DNA of 64,000 nucleotides from Chanos chanos (lineage: Eukaryota > Chordata > Actinopteri > Gonorynchiformes > Chanidae): positions 14,100,711 through 14,164,710 of the forward strand of contig NC_044495.1 of NCBI RefSeq assembly GCF_902362185.1, given 5' to 3'. Position numbers and translations under genes: made by a program. Under the pieces are notes generated by a model. It saw only the letters and a list, made by a program, of their open reading frames with translations. It was not told the origin of the DNA and did not search any database. Positions 13,901-25,747 of the stretch are shown one piece after another (the stretch's first letter is position 1; every line of letters begins with the position of its first letter).

Positions 13901-15145
13901 GTCTTTGCCCACACTATCCTGCAGGTATGAGGTGAAGATTTCCTCTGCTCTCTTCAAATACTGAGTAGTCTTACGCTTCACTGCCTCACGGCGCTCTTTA
14001 TTGGGATCCACTGAAAGAGAAGAATATGTGGGATTCATGACATGAAACTGTCAGTTCAGGTCTCCCACTACCTCAAGTGTATGTTCTGCGGAGAGATTCA
14101 GTCACTCTGGGCAAGTCCACTGATCAAATGAAAGTCATTTGGAAGCAGAATCGTCAGAACAAAAACCAACGAGTGTCTATCCATTGAAAAACTAGAACAA
14201 AATACAGGTCAAAAGAACATCGATCATTCTGATAAAGGGGTTTTTCCTTTTGTCAAATGTTATGATTTAGTTTTTGCAATAATGTTTCATTCTGCCTTCA
14301 TTTGCAATTTGACTGTTTAACATTTGTAAATGTTAAAAATTCAAGTTATCTGTAATCTGCAATCTCTTCTAATTCAGGTTTGTTTCCCATTTTTACCTAG
14401 GCATTTTTAGACTTGGAGGAATCAGCATGTTCCTGTTTCATTCTTGACCGACTTTTGCGGTTAACGATTTCCTTAATCTTTCAGGCGTGGTGTAAATCAC
14501 ATGTCTCTCAATTTTTGCCCAGTTATCAGCAGAAGAAGGCTGTAAAATGTCTCCACTAAATTCTGTTTGTCTTAACATGTTTATGCAATATTGTGCTGTG
14601 TTGCTGTTGTTGTGAGTATATCTTATCAAACTGAGCAGTAAAAGCGATAGGCTTTCATATACTGAACCAACAGACTGTATTAGAAATAGGTCAAGTCAGC
14701 AAAGAGGTTTGCCTGACGAGAAATCCGATGGATTTGTTCAGTCACCTCCTTTAAAATATTTTTTGTGTTTTTTGTTATTTTTTTGTTTTTTAATGTGGAG
14801 AAAACGTAGGTTACTGCCTGTGTTGGTTAAAAATAAGAAAGATTATCCAAGACTTGGGAGCTTTGTGACGTCAGTGACTTAATTTGTGAAATTCAGTGAG
14901 ACAGCGGCACATTAATAATTTATCATATCACTGATCTATTCCGGTACTGTGCACAAATAATAAAAATGTTTCATCTCAGGCTATGAAAACCACGGACCAT
15001 GGACGTTACCTTGAACTCCATTCAGCAGCAGGTCAACTCCATTTTTGTAGTAGTTGAAAGCAGCTTCATAGTCCTCGCTCACCTCTCTGTCCAGAGCCAG
15101 ACGGATCTGCTTGGCGGCATCTACTAAATAGTCTCTCTTAGCCAT
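7975..15145 (-). CDS. rps6kl1: RPS6KL1, ribosomal protein S6 kinase-like 1 (MIT domain + atypical kinase domain)
   Basis: Ten coding exons in transcript order: 15145-15010, 14010-13886, 13025-12933, 12363-12316, 11503-11371, 10860-9448, 9181-9092, 8791-8709, 8412-8317, 8085-7975; 775 codons plus TAG. An in-frame TGA five codons upstream supports the ATG at 15145. Residues 1-85 form an MIT domain ([26 protein letters not shown]), a fold that binds ESCRT-III tails in endosomal proteins. The kinase lobes are split by a ~470-residue Ser/Gln/Glu-rich insert encoded by one 1413-base exon, longer than in human (549 residues in total there). The catalytic motifs are degenerate: Lys134 is kept (FVVK), but no glycine loop is visible, HRD reads CQD (636-638) and DFG reads YFG (656-658); APE is kept. 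Human RPS6KL1 also has YFG. The name is secure from residue-level match and from adjacency to DLST; pseudokinase status is inferred. Confidence 0.93.
13575..13810. repeat. Degenerate short repeat cluster in RPS6KL1 intron
   Basis: About eight imperfect copies of a ~17-base word close to aatgaatcagtaatagt. Within it, a longer ~32-base segment (ending attgttgctgt) is repeated about 137 bases apart (13605 and 13742). At 13645 lies ggtaacactttacattaag, which I recall as typical of the ends of a widespread teleost interspersed repeat; that family link is from memory and unproven. Probably a decayed non-autonomous element. Confidence 0.5.
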
Positions 15146-15678
15146 GTCTTCCTGGGGTCAGCTCTGCATAGGTCCGGACAGGACGAGGTTCCACAGTGTA
15201 CCACGACAAGCAGAGTGTGTATATATGTGGAAGTGCCCTTAAAAAGATCCACATGTCCGTGAGAGGATCACGCCATCCTTTACAAACCTCATTTCCTCAC
15301 TCCTGTGGTAAGTTTCCTTATCAGTGTCTCTCTTCTGTTACAAAAGAAAAGGAAAAGAAAAGAGGAAAAACGTGCCTTTAAAGAAGCATAGAGGACTTTA
15401 CGGAGGACACTGACAGTGATTCACACACTGAATAAATACCTCACAACACAAAAGAAATATGTAAAAAAAATAAAGAAATCTTGTCCTCCGTTATACAAAT
15501 AAGGTTATACCATTTTCTAAAACGTCAACACTATCATAACGACCTGTAGTTTCTGGTCTTCCCTCTTGTGTTATCATAATTACTTGACTCACTTGTTTGA
15601 GCCACACTTAGACATGAATTCTCTTTTATCAGAAATCCAATTTGATAACCAGCCTGGGGCTTTGTGTGTGTGGATATG

Positions 15679-15729
<51 letters not shown>

Positions 15730-15735
15730 TGAGAG
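15679..15735. repeat. Compound (GT)n(GA)n microsatellite
   Basis: About 12 GT units followed by about 16 GA units upstream of the RPS6KL1 start. Open frames across it are artefacts. Confidence 0.95.
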
Positions 15736-16865
15736 TATCACTGAAGAGCACTGAGGGGGAGACTGCAGTTGCAGCATGTCAGCTATGACTCATGTCCCAT
15801 ACACTGTATATTACATTATGTTCCTTCATTAAGTGATTGCAGACAAAGACTCTGAGGCAGACTGTGTGCATGGGTGGACTGCAGTCAGTGTGTTAGTAGT
15901 GTTAGTAAAAGGCTTATAGTACGGGCATTCGAATTCTCATTAACTAATATCAGTCATATCTATCTGATTGCCTATGTAAATATGAGACATTGTTTTGAAT
16001 TTGTCATGTTTTATTTTTTCAGCCTAGAAAAGCTATGAGGAGATGTAATGTATATCAGATATTTTTAAATTGTTGAGAAAATAACAAAAACCAAACTCAG
16101 CTCTAGAATACACAAAGAATACATTCTGTAGTAAAACTTTGCAAGTGTCTAACTATAAGTGGCTTCTCACCTCTCATCATTCAAAATGTATTTGCTGATA
16201 TGAAAGAAAATTGAAATTGAAGCCTTGCATGTCTCATTGGTCTGGTCTGTCTCAACCGCTGACAAGAAAAACATGAATAATAGATGCGAGCCCTGGGAGA
16301 AATTCACTATCTGTTTTACCTCACTCTAACCAAGCAAGAAAGTTTTCAGTTTTGGGGATATTAACAAAGAACAAATTGACAAGCTCTGTTATCAATACTT
16401 ATAAGTCTGCCTTGAACGCATAAGCCAATTTAAACTGGAGCTGTCACTGAGTATAAACACTTCTCCTTAAACGTGTGAAGCACAGCGGTTAATTCTAAAC
16501 CAACGTATCATAACTCAGGCACGCTCCCATGTGATTCTTCAATGCCCTGTCACACCCCTAGAGTCTATATGGCATCTATGTCAGGATATTACAATTACAT
16601 TACAATTACAATTACAATTAAGATACTTTTTATTGTGCTTATCAGTCTCCTTTGTCTACCTCTGTATGCTCTTGTCATCATTACTTTAAGTACATGACAA
16701 GAAAGAAAACAATATGTGAAACAGCTTGATGGAGTCTTCAGGAAACCAGGAAATGAGACGAGTGTATTACAGAGAGAGCTGTGTAACAATTTGTAGTAGG
16801 TCCTTCAGCTGTGTGGAACGACTTCTCAACATGGCTGTGCCACGGATTAATGAAACATGTGCTAA

Positions 16866-16932
16866 TGCACACACACACATACACATACACACACACGTGT
16901 ACACACAGACACACGCACACACACACTCACAC
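16866..16932. repeat. Interrupted (CA)n microsatellite
   Basis: CA/AC repeats interrupted by single changes (tacaca, acgtgta, agacacacg). Both strands give open frames by chance. Confidence 0.9.
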
Positions 16933-17327
16933 CCAAAAGACATACAACACAGCTGGGAGTGGGAGGGACTGAGAATGAACTGCACTGCAGCTTCTATTCT
17001 CTCTTTCAAAACATCCACCAGAACACAACCAGTATGCATCACACCACAGTCTAAATAAGATACAAACAGCAAAATAGTAAAGTCGTTGAATGATTCCTCA
17101 CATTTATGTGTTCTGATTCAATCGCCCGACATTACATAATGTAAAAGAGAAAAACAAAGCATGCCATATGCAGTGATTTCAGCAAATCCAAATGCATCCA
17201 TCTTAACCTTCTAAAATTGTATCCTATTGTGATGTTGCTTTTGGAGACATAGTATCTCCCAATCATAAAGAGGGAAACTTGGACATGATTATAGGTGGAA
17301 ATGAAAACAGTGAGAGACAGCCTGTAC

Positions 17328-17420
17328 CTTCTCTGAGCCTCTTGTGCCCTGACTCCATCATTTCAGTGTCCGACCATGTTTAAGGCAGCTAGCACAGCTG
17401 TCAGAGTCAGGGAAGAGCTC
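17328..17420 (-). promoter_or_regulatory. Candidate non-coding first exon and promoter of RPS6KL1
   Basis: On the minus strand a donor GAGAAG|GTACAG ends at 17328. Just upstream of the proposed exon are an inverted CCAAT box (attgg, 17434-17438) and a CRE-like tgatgtca (17446-17453). The coding exon at 15145 is preceded by an acceptor-like tatgcag at about 15163, which this donor could join. No transcript evidence is available. Confidence 0.35.
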
Positions 17421-17920
17421 AGTGCTGCGTTCTATTGGCTCTCAATGATGTCATTAAGGATACTAGAGTGCACGCACTCCCCCCGTCTGTGTGGATGCTA
17501 CAGGATTTAAAGGGACAGCGTTGTATTTTAGAAGGCAGTGCCTCTCTGATTATAGTGAAAATACTGCTTATGTGTGAAATTAAAGGGACACAGATTCATT
17601 TAAAAAGTGAATGGTACTTTTATACACACTCATGAGCTACAAGCTGCTCATCATTAGTTTTTAAATATGTTTCAACATCCACCAATACAAAGCTAAATAA
17701 AAACCGTACTGTTTGCACTACGAAGAGAATTCAGAGTAAGAATAGTCGCAGTTAGTGAAGTACAGTTCATATAGGTCAACTTGTGTTATTCTTATTCTTA
17801 CTCCAGACCTATTGGCAGTTCTAGGGTATAGCTAGCTTTGATTTACCTTTGAGTGGAGCAAATTTGTTTGTACCAGTCAGAGCTGACCCAGAGCACAAAG
17901 AACAATATAGAAGGACTGGT

Positions 17921-17984
17921 CAGAGAGAGACAGAGCAGAGAGAGAGACAGAGCAGAGAGAGAGACAGAGCAGAGAGAGAGAGAA
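17921..17984. repeat. 17-bp purine-rich tandem repeat
   Basis: Three to four copies of a 17-base unit built on cagagcagagagagaga; successive cagagcag words start at 17-base steps. Confidence 0.85.
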
Positions 17985-18435
17985 GGATACAAAAAAAAGC
18001 TAAACGGTGTGTGGCCCATTATGTGTAAAGTTGTTTATCTCAGACATTGAAGGTTATGTTTTGATACTTTTATAAGCACTCTTAGAGTCAAATTAGACAA
18101 GATAGTTATGAGGTGTAATGTAAGTTTATGTGAAAAGAGGGCTACCTTCACTCACTCATTATGCTCTGCTATGCTTTCTCTGTTGCACAAAAGGGATATT
18201 TGACTTCTTTGCAGAACTGGACAGCTGCTGTATTATTGTGTCATGAATTTCAGATATTGTTAAATTTTAATTTAAGACTTAATAATAAAAAAGTGCTTTT
18301 ATTTGTGCTTAAGAGATGTGCTTCACCCATGTTTGGCTGACAAAGGAACAACTTACTGCTACATTCACTATCATAACTCAGTGATGTTACTGATGTTTAT
18401 TTTATTTTATATAGCCTTAAATACCAACATTCTTT

Positions 18436-18484
18436 TGATGATGATGATGGTGATGATGATGATGATGATGACAATGATGATGAT
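18436..18484. repeat. (GAT)n microsatellite
   Basis: Imperfect trinucleotide repeat just beyond the 3' end of the first OLFM4-like gene. Confidence 0.9.
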
Positions 18485-18529
18485 TAAAAAAAAGAGGAGC
18501 ACTGTGCCCTTGTAATGCTTCAGAAAGAT

Positions 18530-18535
18530 TTTATT
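18530..18535 (-). terminator. Poly(A) signal of OLFM4-like gene A
   Basis: TTTATT on the plus strand (AATAAA on the minus strand), about 110 bases after the TGA at 18643-18645. Confidence 0.6.
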
Positions 18536-18642
18536 GCAGAATTTCTTACAACAGACAACTACAGCTTACATGTATTCAGACAAAAACATTGTAAGATCAG
18601 CTAAATGTTTTGAACTGTGAGGCTGTTCAACAAAATGGAAAC

Positions 18643-20867
18643 TCAAGCAGTCTTGAATTTTATATTGTAAGAAACATAGTAGCCATCATTGTACATGTAG
18701 AGTTTCTGATCAGTAGGGTTGTAGTCCAGGTAGGAATAGAAGTCCTGGAACTTCTCAAACTGAATGTTGACATATTTTTCTTGTCCAGTGTTTGTGTCAT
18801 AGGTATAGAAAATTTCCTCTGTGTGGACATTCACAGATCTGGTAGCATAAAGTACCCCACAAACCATGAATACGTTGCCCACAGATGGTTTGAATATACT
18901 AGTCTCCCATGTCTCTTGCAGTGCAAAAGATCCCTCATCAATTTTACCAATGATCAATCTGCCCTGCGATTCCTCTGTGGCATAGGTTACCCACAATCCA
19001 TTCTCTTCTGCTGCAAAGTCTAAGTTCTGATAGTCTGAGTAACGGTAGGAGAATCTTGTGGTTGCCTCAGGAATGGCCCTGTAAGTGGCTGTCGAACTGG
19101 TAAAATTATATTTTGCCATGCTGAAGGGGTTATTATATTGGTAGTACAAAGTGTTGCCTCGCACAATATAATTATTGCCTCTTCCTCGATAGTCATATCG
19201 TGCATACAAATCGACAGTTTTAAAGGCTTGTCTCATTACCAGTTTGTAGTAATCCGAGTAAAGTGTAATTGTTCTGACCAAAGTGTCAGAGAACCCAGAG
19301 TACCAGTACATGGATTCAGACCCGGGTAGAGGGTTAGAATCTTTACCCCATCCTCCATATCTGTAGGAAGTACTGAGGTGAGCATTGAACTGGCTAATCA
19401 CAGGTTTGCTTAGTCTGAGGATACCTCTGTGTTCGCAGGAGCCTGTGAATCAGCAATGGAAACAAAGATGTTATTATATGCACCACTGTCTTGTTTATCA
19501 GACATTAGAATAAAAATCTTGACTGAGTAATTACAACATTCAAGGGTGGAGGAGCCATAATCTAAACTTTGGTAGTATCACATTAACAAACAGTTCAGAA
19601 TCATAGCATTTTTATTGTAACCAACCGAACATTGCCAATTTACCAATCTCTGCGTTGGAAAAGTCATCTTGTTCATCTCGACAGTTCTCCAGTTTCTTCT
19701 GTAGTTTTGCAAACTCAATACGGATCACCTCTAGGTTGCTCTGATCATAGCTCTCTAGCTGATCCACAGTCCGGCTCATATTGCGAATCTTTAAAACATA
19801 TCAAACATAGAGGCTCAGGGTGGCATCAGCATCGTCCACCAAAGGCCCTAAAGAATGCTTAATTTATTTAGATAAGCTATCTAAGGGAATTGAAGTCAAC
19901 ACCTAAAATCATTTATCAGTGCACTATTGTAAGAAGAATTGTTATACTTTTAACAAACTCTAAGAATGTCTTAGAACCTTTGCATTAAATTACATTGCAT
20001 TATAATGTAGAATTTGTTGAGCTAAGATATGACACTTTATATTCCACGTTTGATCTAATCAGAAATTTACTTCTGCATAGAGGTTGTCAAAAGCTGGTGA
20101 AGATGAGTTTAGGGATGTCTTCAGCTGTGTGACCAGTGCCTCAAATTCTCTGAGTTCAATCCTGAGGAGCTCAAACTCTAGTTTGATATACTTGTCTGGC
20201 CCACTTTCAAGAATCTCCACACGGAGAGTTAAGTTGGAGAGCTGTCCTAGAAGAATGACCAGTTGCTCCTTATAACTGACCAGCTGTGATAAAGAGATGA
20301 AAAGAAACATTTCAGTGTAGGTCTAATCGCTATCAGGCTACAGAGAATGCCAAAGCAAAGTGATCACACCTGTAACAGAAATAATGTGTATATTGTGATG
20401 TACTACATAGCTGTGAAAAACGGAACTTTCATACTTTGTTGATTTCTAGCTCCACTTCAAGAGTCAGCTCACTGAATGAGGTCTGCATGTGTTCTACTCG
20501 GTCAGCGGGGAAAGTGATATCAGGTAAAAACACATTACAGGTACACTGGCCAGAATCTCCAACAGATGCAGTTACGTTGCCAGAACCCCAGTCCTCCAAT
20601 GGCTGAGAAGATGCCACATAGTGATAGAAATAGATAATAGTTCATGAAACTGCACACATTTCCTCTCAAGACATTTATGAATGGATATGATCTTGGAATT
20701 AGTTTTGAGCATTGTAAAACCATTAGCAAACTCTGAAGCCATTACAAAGTGAATACTTAACAAATTAAAATGATTTGCATCAATGAAGAGAAACATTGGG
20801 GAGAATTTCTTACCAGCCAAGCACAGGTTGGACCAACGATGGAGAGGAGCAGTAGAAGAGGATGCAT
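18643..20867 (-). CDS. olfm4: Olfactomedin-4-like secreted glycoprotein, copy A
   Basis: Five exons in transcript order: 20867-20814, 20602-20435, 20283-20071, 19788-19644, 19442-18643; 459 residues. Residues 1-18 are a signal peptide (MHPLLLLLSIVGPTCAWL). Residues 19-194 form the coiled-coil N-terminal region with the family's CxC motif (GQCTCNVFLPD) and FPADRVEHM, matching human OLFM4 FPVDRVERL. Residues 195-459 are the OLF beta-propeller, with its disulfide cysteines in GSCEHRG and FMVCGVLYATR. OLFM4 is an extracellular glycoprotein of epithelia and neutrophils; the fish role is unknown. Exon structure and phases are identical to copy B, 3 kb upstream in the transcript direction, so the pair arose by tandem duplication. 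The OLF exon is nearly identical in DNA to copy B while exons 2-4 are strongly diverged. The tail after DGYYVSY also differs (NIKFKTA). Confidence 0.88.
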
Positions 20868-20916
20868 CTTGACTAAGTCTTAAGGGAGAGTTTGGATGCC
20901 TTTGGTGATCTGAGGG

Positions 20917-20925
20917 CTTTTAAAG
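20917..20925 (-). promoter_or_regulatory. TATA-like box of OLFM4-like gene A
   Basis: On the minus strand CTTTAAAAG within GACAGTCTTTAAAAGC, about 50 bases upstream of the start codon. Copy B has GACAGTCTTATAAAGC at the matching distance. A GATA-type word (CTGATAAG) lies directly upstream. Confidence 0.5.
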
Positions 20926-20934
20926 ACTGTCTTA

Positions 20935-23590
20935 TCAGGCCCATGCGAAACACATTTCTCATTCTCATGGTTGTTGTTGCTTTGTACGTACTTTAGGAGC
21001 ATGTTGTACATCTGTTCACTTAGGAAATGACGTCATTCATAGTGTGCTTTTGTGTGTGGTTCTCCTTTGTCATTTTGGTGATGTGGAGAAAGGGAGTGGT
21101 TTAGTTTCTCACACAGGTGTTTTTTACTGACATAAGAACTGAATTGCTATGAGAAAAAACATTGTATGTAGCACTTGCAGTAGCATACCCTCGACTGACC
21201 GTGGTGTATTTGGAAATCCATGTGGCAAAGTGTCTGTTATTATTATAAAATCTCCACAGAGGCACATTGGAGTTGTAAAAATATTTGAGATAATTTATGT
21301 TTTGTGCTTAGAACTGCAATGTAATTAATAGGTTTGCAAAACTGGCATTGTAGTGACTTAATGGATACACTATGGGATGAACATACATTTTTCCACCATT
21401 ACTCAAGGTACAAAACTCATTATTAGTACACTAGACTCGTTCCATAGTGATTACGTAAAAGGCTTTCATGTAAAAAAGCTGACCACATCCTTGCATTTGT
21501 CAAGAGAAATTTGTAAAAGTGTATCATCTAATCATTTTTAAAAGCATTATCATCACATATGCTCTAAGAGTTTGATGACTGTACCTTGTAGACACTTGCA
21601 GTCCAACATTTTCTTACAGTAAAACTCAATCAGAATTACAGCTATGGCCTTACTATGCACTAGAATCGCTGCTCTAAAACAGCAGGCGGCATAGACATGA
21701 CCGTGGGTCGTGTTTCATTCTATTCAACTTTAGGATTACGTTTAGCATCACTGATCATGCAATAGTAGTCCTTAACTTGCAATTTCTGAAAATGGATAAC
21801 TGTCTTGATCTCAGCTTTGTGAGGTTGATCGGTTTTTTGCATGTGATTCCAGAATTCCATGTGAGAGTTCAAAAAGCTGATTGCGCCCTTTTATTTCTAT
21901 GCTAACTGTCTATTACAAATTTTGTTTCCTCCCTCTACTGGTTCCATTATTCAGTGCTCTGCGTTGCTAGTCTACTAATTACCAGTAAGATTAACTTTTT
22001 AGCTTACTGTCTCCTCCACCTGTTTTCTGTTCATTAAGCGTGGTTTTCTATTTGCATATACACCCCATATGTTTCAGCTGTTCTTTGCAATGTCTTTGCA
22101 TTGCCTTCCCTTGCTCGCTTACTTAGACTGACTTTTCCTAAGCCATGTTTCTGTTTATTCTGACCAACGCCTAGCCCTTACTCTGCCTTGTCTACCCTGG
22201 TACCTGTCTTCCTGTTCCTGCGATCCTGTCAATGCTACCCTGCACTTGCAAATGTCCTATCTGCTGGAACCTTTAAATGAAGTTCTTGGTTTGCACATGT
22301 ATCCAGGCTCCTGAGTCCCCTGAGACTCTTACTTGTTTTTGTCTATTGAAGTTACCCTGACGACTAAATGAAGACTATATCTGTGGTTTTCCCCTTATGT
22401 CATGCTCTTAAATTGTACTGTAACATAGAGCTGCATGTTCTATTGCACCTTGCCTGTGTCATATGGTAGGTCCAGATACATGTACACAGGTAACTTTCAC
22501 ACTGTTCTGAGAGAAATAAACACAGTGTAGTATCATTAATATGAACATAGTTGTTACACTTGTTTCTCTACTTGTTTCTTGTTAATGATGCATATCTCAT
22601 TCATATCTGTATCCATTCATTCTTGTTTTGGTCGGCATCTATTGTAACGGCCTTTCTCTTGCTCTCTCTTTTGTCTGAGTTTTCTTTGTCTGAAGAGCAG
22701 CACTTGCTGGTCAGTTGGTGACATGACAGCTTTTTAACACCTTTTCCCTCTTGCTCTGATGAGAGATGTATATCTGTGGGATGATTGTTGTGTAAGGGAG
22801 CCCCAATTATGTTTTTGAAGGCCCACTCACACACATTTCCTGGGAATGGTGTTTCACTGTTTATCCACTGAGCTGCTGAGCCAAAAAATTGCAGCTTATA
22901 CTTAGCATTAAGTCTATGGACAATTTTGTGTGCTAGCCAAACATAAGGTTATTTGGAGTATACTGTACTCATCAATATGGAAATTTCTCAGAGATTTTTA
23001 CCCTTCTATTGCTACAAATAATAATAAATAGTGAGTAAATAAAAAGTGATAGAAAATAAGTAATTAAACAGTAGTAGAACAAATGTGGGAAAAATATCGC
23101 TTTGCTTTATGGCTGTAACTCTTCGAGGGAAAATATACCTCATGACTATTGTCATGATGAGGTATTAATATTATAGAGACCTGTGCTTACTTAATTACTA
23201 CATGCTGCAAAAATGTATCTGTGTATTAGAACAATGAGTATTTATTATGTAGAAGACGAGGCCTTTGTGTGTCTGCAACACCTGGGAGGAGACACCAAGC
23301 ATCCTGTGCTCCATGAAAAAGGTTACCTTGTAAACCCCCACACATGTCTTTGAGGTGTGGTTCTCCCATGATCATGTAATAAAGAAAAATGAAGTTTGTT
23401 GTCTCTGAGAATCAGCAACTCTCATTACAAGGGACTCCAAATTCCTCTTACACTAAGCTGACGCTTGAAAACATTAATTAACAATCATGACTGTGATAAT
23501 ATTTCTATAAGATGTATAAGTTGGTACCTATTTTTGATGACAAAAAAAATGAGAGAAAAAAAGAATGACATATACAAATTGCAATGCTCA
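20935..23590. other. Intergenic spacer between the two OLFM4-like genes
   Basis: No exon or third OLFM4 copy is visible. Bases about 22130-22350 are C/T-rich with repeated cctg-type words and look like a decayed interspersed repeat, but I cannot name a family. The remainder is AT-rich; the longest open frame (22601-22834) has no recognisable similarity. Confidence 0.5.
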
Positions 23591-23596
23591 TTTGGA

Positions 23597-23602
23597 TTTA
23601 TT
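23597..23602 (-). terminator. Poly(A) signal of OLFM4-like gene B
   Basis: TTTATT on the plus strand (AATAAA on the minus strand), about 180 bases after the stop at 23782. Confidence 0.5.
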
Positions 23603-23781
23603 ATTGGGAAAACATGTCAATGATGTGTGTTATTGTTCTCTTTAGAGACTTACTTCAACAAGTAGACAGACAGTGTAATTCATATATCCATATCATAGTA
23701 CATTCAAATTCAGATGTATTCTAACTACTGGTGACACCTGGATGTCATTCAAATCAAGAGCTGTGGAGAAGTAGCTGAACC

Positions 23782-25682
23782 CTAGCTGAACCAAACTTGA
23801 TAGCTGACATAGTAGCCATCATTGTACATGTAGAGTTTCTGATCAGTAGGGTTGTAATCCAGGTAGGAGTAGAAGTCCTGGAACTTCTCAAACTGAATAT
23901 TGACATATTTCTCTTGTCCAGTGTTTGTGTCATAGGTATAGAAAATTTCCTCTGTGTGGACATTCACAGATCTGGTAGCATAAAGTACACCACAAACCAT
24001 GAATGCATTGCCCACAGATGGTTTGAATATACTAGTCTCCCATGTCTCTTGCAGTGCAAAAGATCCCTCATCAATTTTACCAATGACCAATCTGCCCTGC
24101 GATTCCTCTGTGGCATAGGTTACCCACAATCCATTCTCTTCTGCTGCAAAGTCTAAGTTCTGATAGTCTGAGTAACGGTAGGAGAATCTTGTGGTTGCCT
24201 CAGGAATGGCCCTGTAAGTGGCTGTCGAACTGGTAAAATTATATTTTGCCATGCTGAAGGGGTTATTATATTGGTAGTACAAAGTGTTGCCTCGCACAAT
24301 ATAATTATTGCCTCTTCCTCGATAGTCATATCGTGCATACAAATCTACACTTGTAAAGGCTTGTCTCATTATCAGTTTGTAGTAATCCGAGTAAAGCGTA
24401 ATTATTTTGACCAAAGTGTCAGAGGACCCAGAGTACCAGTACATGGTTTCAGACCCAGGTAGAGGGTTAGTATCTTTACCCCATCCTCCATATCTGTAGG
24501 AAGCACTGAGGTGAGCATTGAACTGGCTTATAATTGGCTTACTAAGTCTTGATATGCCACCATGTTTGCAAGATCCTGAAAGAAACACAGAAAAGGAAAA
24601 ATTATACAGTATTAAATTGATGATATATTCAAGAGCCACACAGAATACTGAGTATTACTTTGCGATGGAAGGTGACTCACCAATGCTGGGGTTGAAGATC
24701 TCATTGTGGCGACTCTCGCATTCTTCAAGTTTGGCCTGCAATTTGATGTATTCGCGGCGGATCTCTAGAACCATATTCTTGTCATAGGACTCCAGACGAG
24801 TCAGCTCCAAGATCTCAGAGATAATCTTAGAGACAAAAAAATTGTTTAATTTAAGCCAACCAGCATTCCTGAGGCTAATTAATTGTCTCTTTAGAAATAT
24901 TTTTCTAAGGTAATGTGAAGACACCTCCATGTAACATTAAAAAAATGTTTAGTGAGTAATATTTAAGATAATAATGCCACATCTGAGATTAAGATAAAGA
25001 AACACAACAGTTATAGATTTCTCTGGGATACCTCTTCATGTATACTGATAAGCACAGAGGAAGATGTCTGGATAGACCCCTGGAGTTCCACAATCAAAGC
25101 CTCCATCTGCTTGATAGAAATCTTCACCTCCTGGATGTGAAGCTCAGTATATGAGTCAGGGTCTTTCTCCATCAATCCAATCTGTACCGTCAGGTTCACA
25201 ATCTTCTCCACGTAGATTGTTATCTTGCTCACAAACATTTCAATCTGAACAGAGGAAAGTGAATTCAGACTGTGCGTATCTGAATTTGACTGACTCATCT
25301 GGTTAAGTTCCTTGTGAGCTAGTGTGCTTTAGAGAAGCAGAACTATGTGTTAGGATAGCCCCTCTGGTCTACTTTACTTTATTAATCTCCAATTCCAATC
25401 TGTGTCTAATCTCAGTTGCAGTTTGCTCCACAATGACCAGGTCTCCTATGGGGAAGGTGCTGCTAGGCAAGAATGCCTCACAAGTACACTGGGAACCACT
25501 TGGAACCACTGTCTCGTTTCCATCACTCCAGAGGCTAGCAGGCTATGGAATGCAAAAAGATACCAATCCTTATTATTATTACTGTTGTATGACTATGACA
25601 GAGAACTAAAGTGAGGGAAATTACTTACCCACAGTGCTACAGCAGACTGCAGGAAGACAAGGCACAGGATAGTGACAATCAT
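23782..25682 (-). CDS. olfm4: Olfactomedin-4-like secreted glycoprotein, copy B
   Basis: Five exons in transcript order: 25682-25629, 25542-25378, 25244-25032, 24825-24681, 24575-23782; 456 residues. Signal peptide MIVTILCLVFLQSAVALW. Exon 2 carries SQCTCEAFLP. Exon 3 contains EKDPDSYTEL, close to human OLFM4 EKDTISYTEL. Exon 4 is coiled coil (LESYDKNMVLEIRREYIKL). The last exon is the complete OLF domain with cysteines in GSCKHGG and FMVCGVLYATR, ending YQVWFS. Exons 1, 3 and 4 have exactly the same lengths as copy A (54, 213, 145), and phases agree throughout. Both copies look intact. Human OLFM4 maps to chromosome 13, not beside DLST or ANGEL1, so this location is not the human syntenic one. 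Another OLFM4-clade paralog is a possible alternative name. Confidence 0.88.
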
Positions 25683-25738
25683 TGTGGGTAGCTCACGATG
25701 TCTGGCTCAGGACTTGTTTCAGAAACTTGGTTTTCTAG

Positions 25739-25747
25739 CTTTATAAG
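25739..25747 (-). promoter_or_regulatory. TATA box of OLFM4-like gene B
   Basis: On the minus strand CTTATAAAG within GACAGTCTTATAAAGC, about 57 bases upstream of the start codon. It matches the same element in copy A, so the core promoter was duplicated with the gene. Confidence 0.6.

Larger units (their letters stand above)
15160..18525. other. RPS6KL1 upstream region / probable first intron
   Basis: No coding exon recognised. It holds four simple repeats (15679-15735, 16866-16932, 17921-17984, 18436-18484) and one plausible non-coding first exon for RPS6KL1 near 17328-17420. The rest is AT-rich unique sequence. The other flanking gene (the first OLFM4-like copy) ends here. Confidence 0.55.

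Noticed and set aside
15566-15777. 62-codon frames across the GT/GA repeat on both strands
   Set aside because: Low-complexity artefacts of dinucleotide repeats.
18610-19023. Plus-strand open frames of 137 and 119 codons (also at 23797-24156)
   Set aside because: Antisense shadows of the OLF exon. They recur at both loci only because the exons are nearly identical.
22130-22350. C/T-rich stretch between the OLFM4-like genes, resembling a transposon 3' end
   Set aside because: No terminal repeats, coding remnant or clear family signature could be seen; kept only as a possible decayed repeat.
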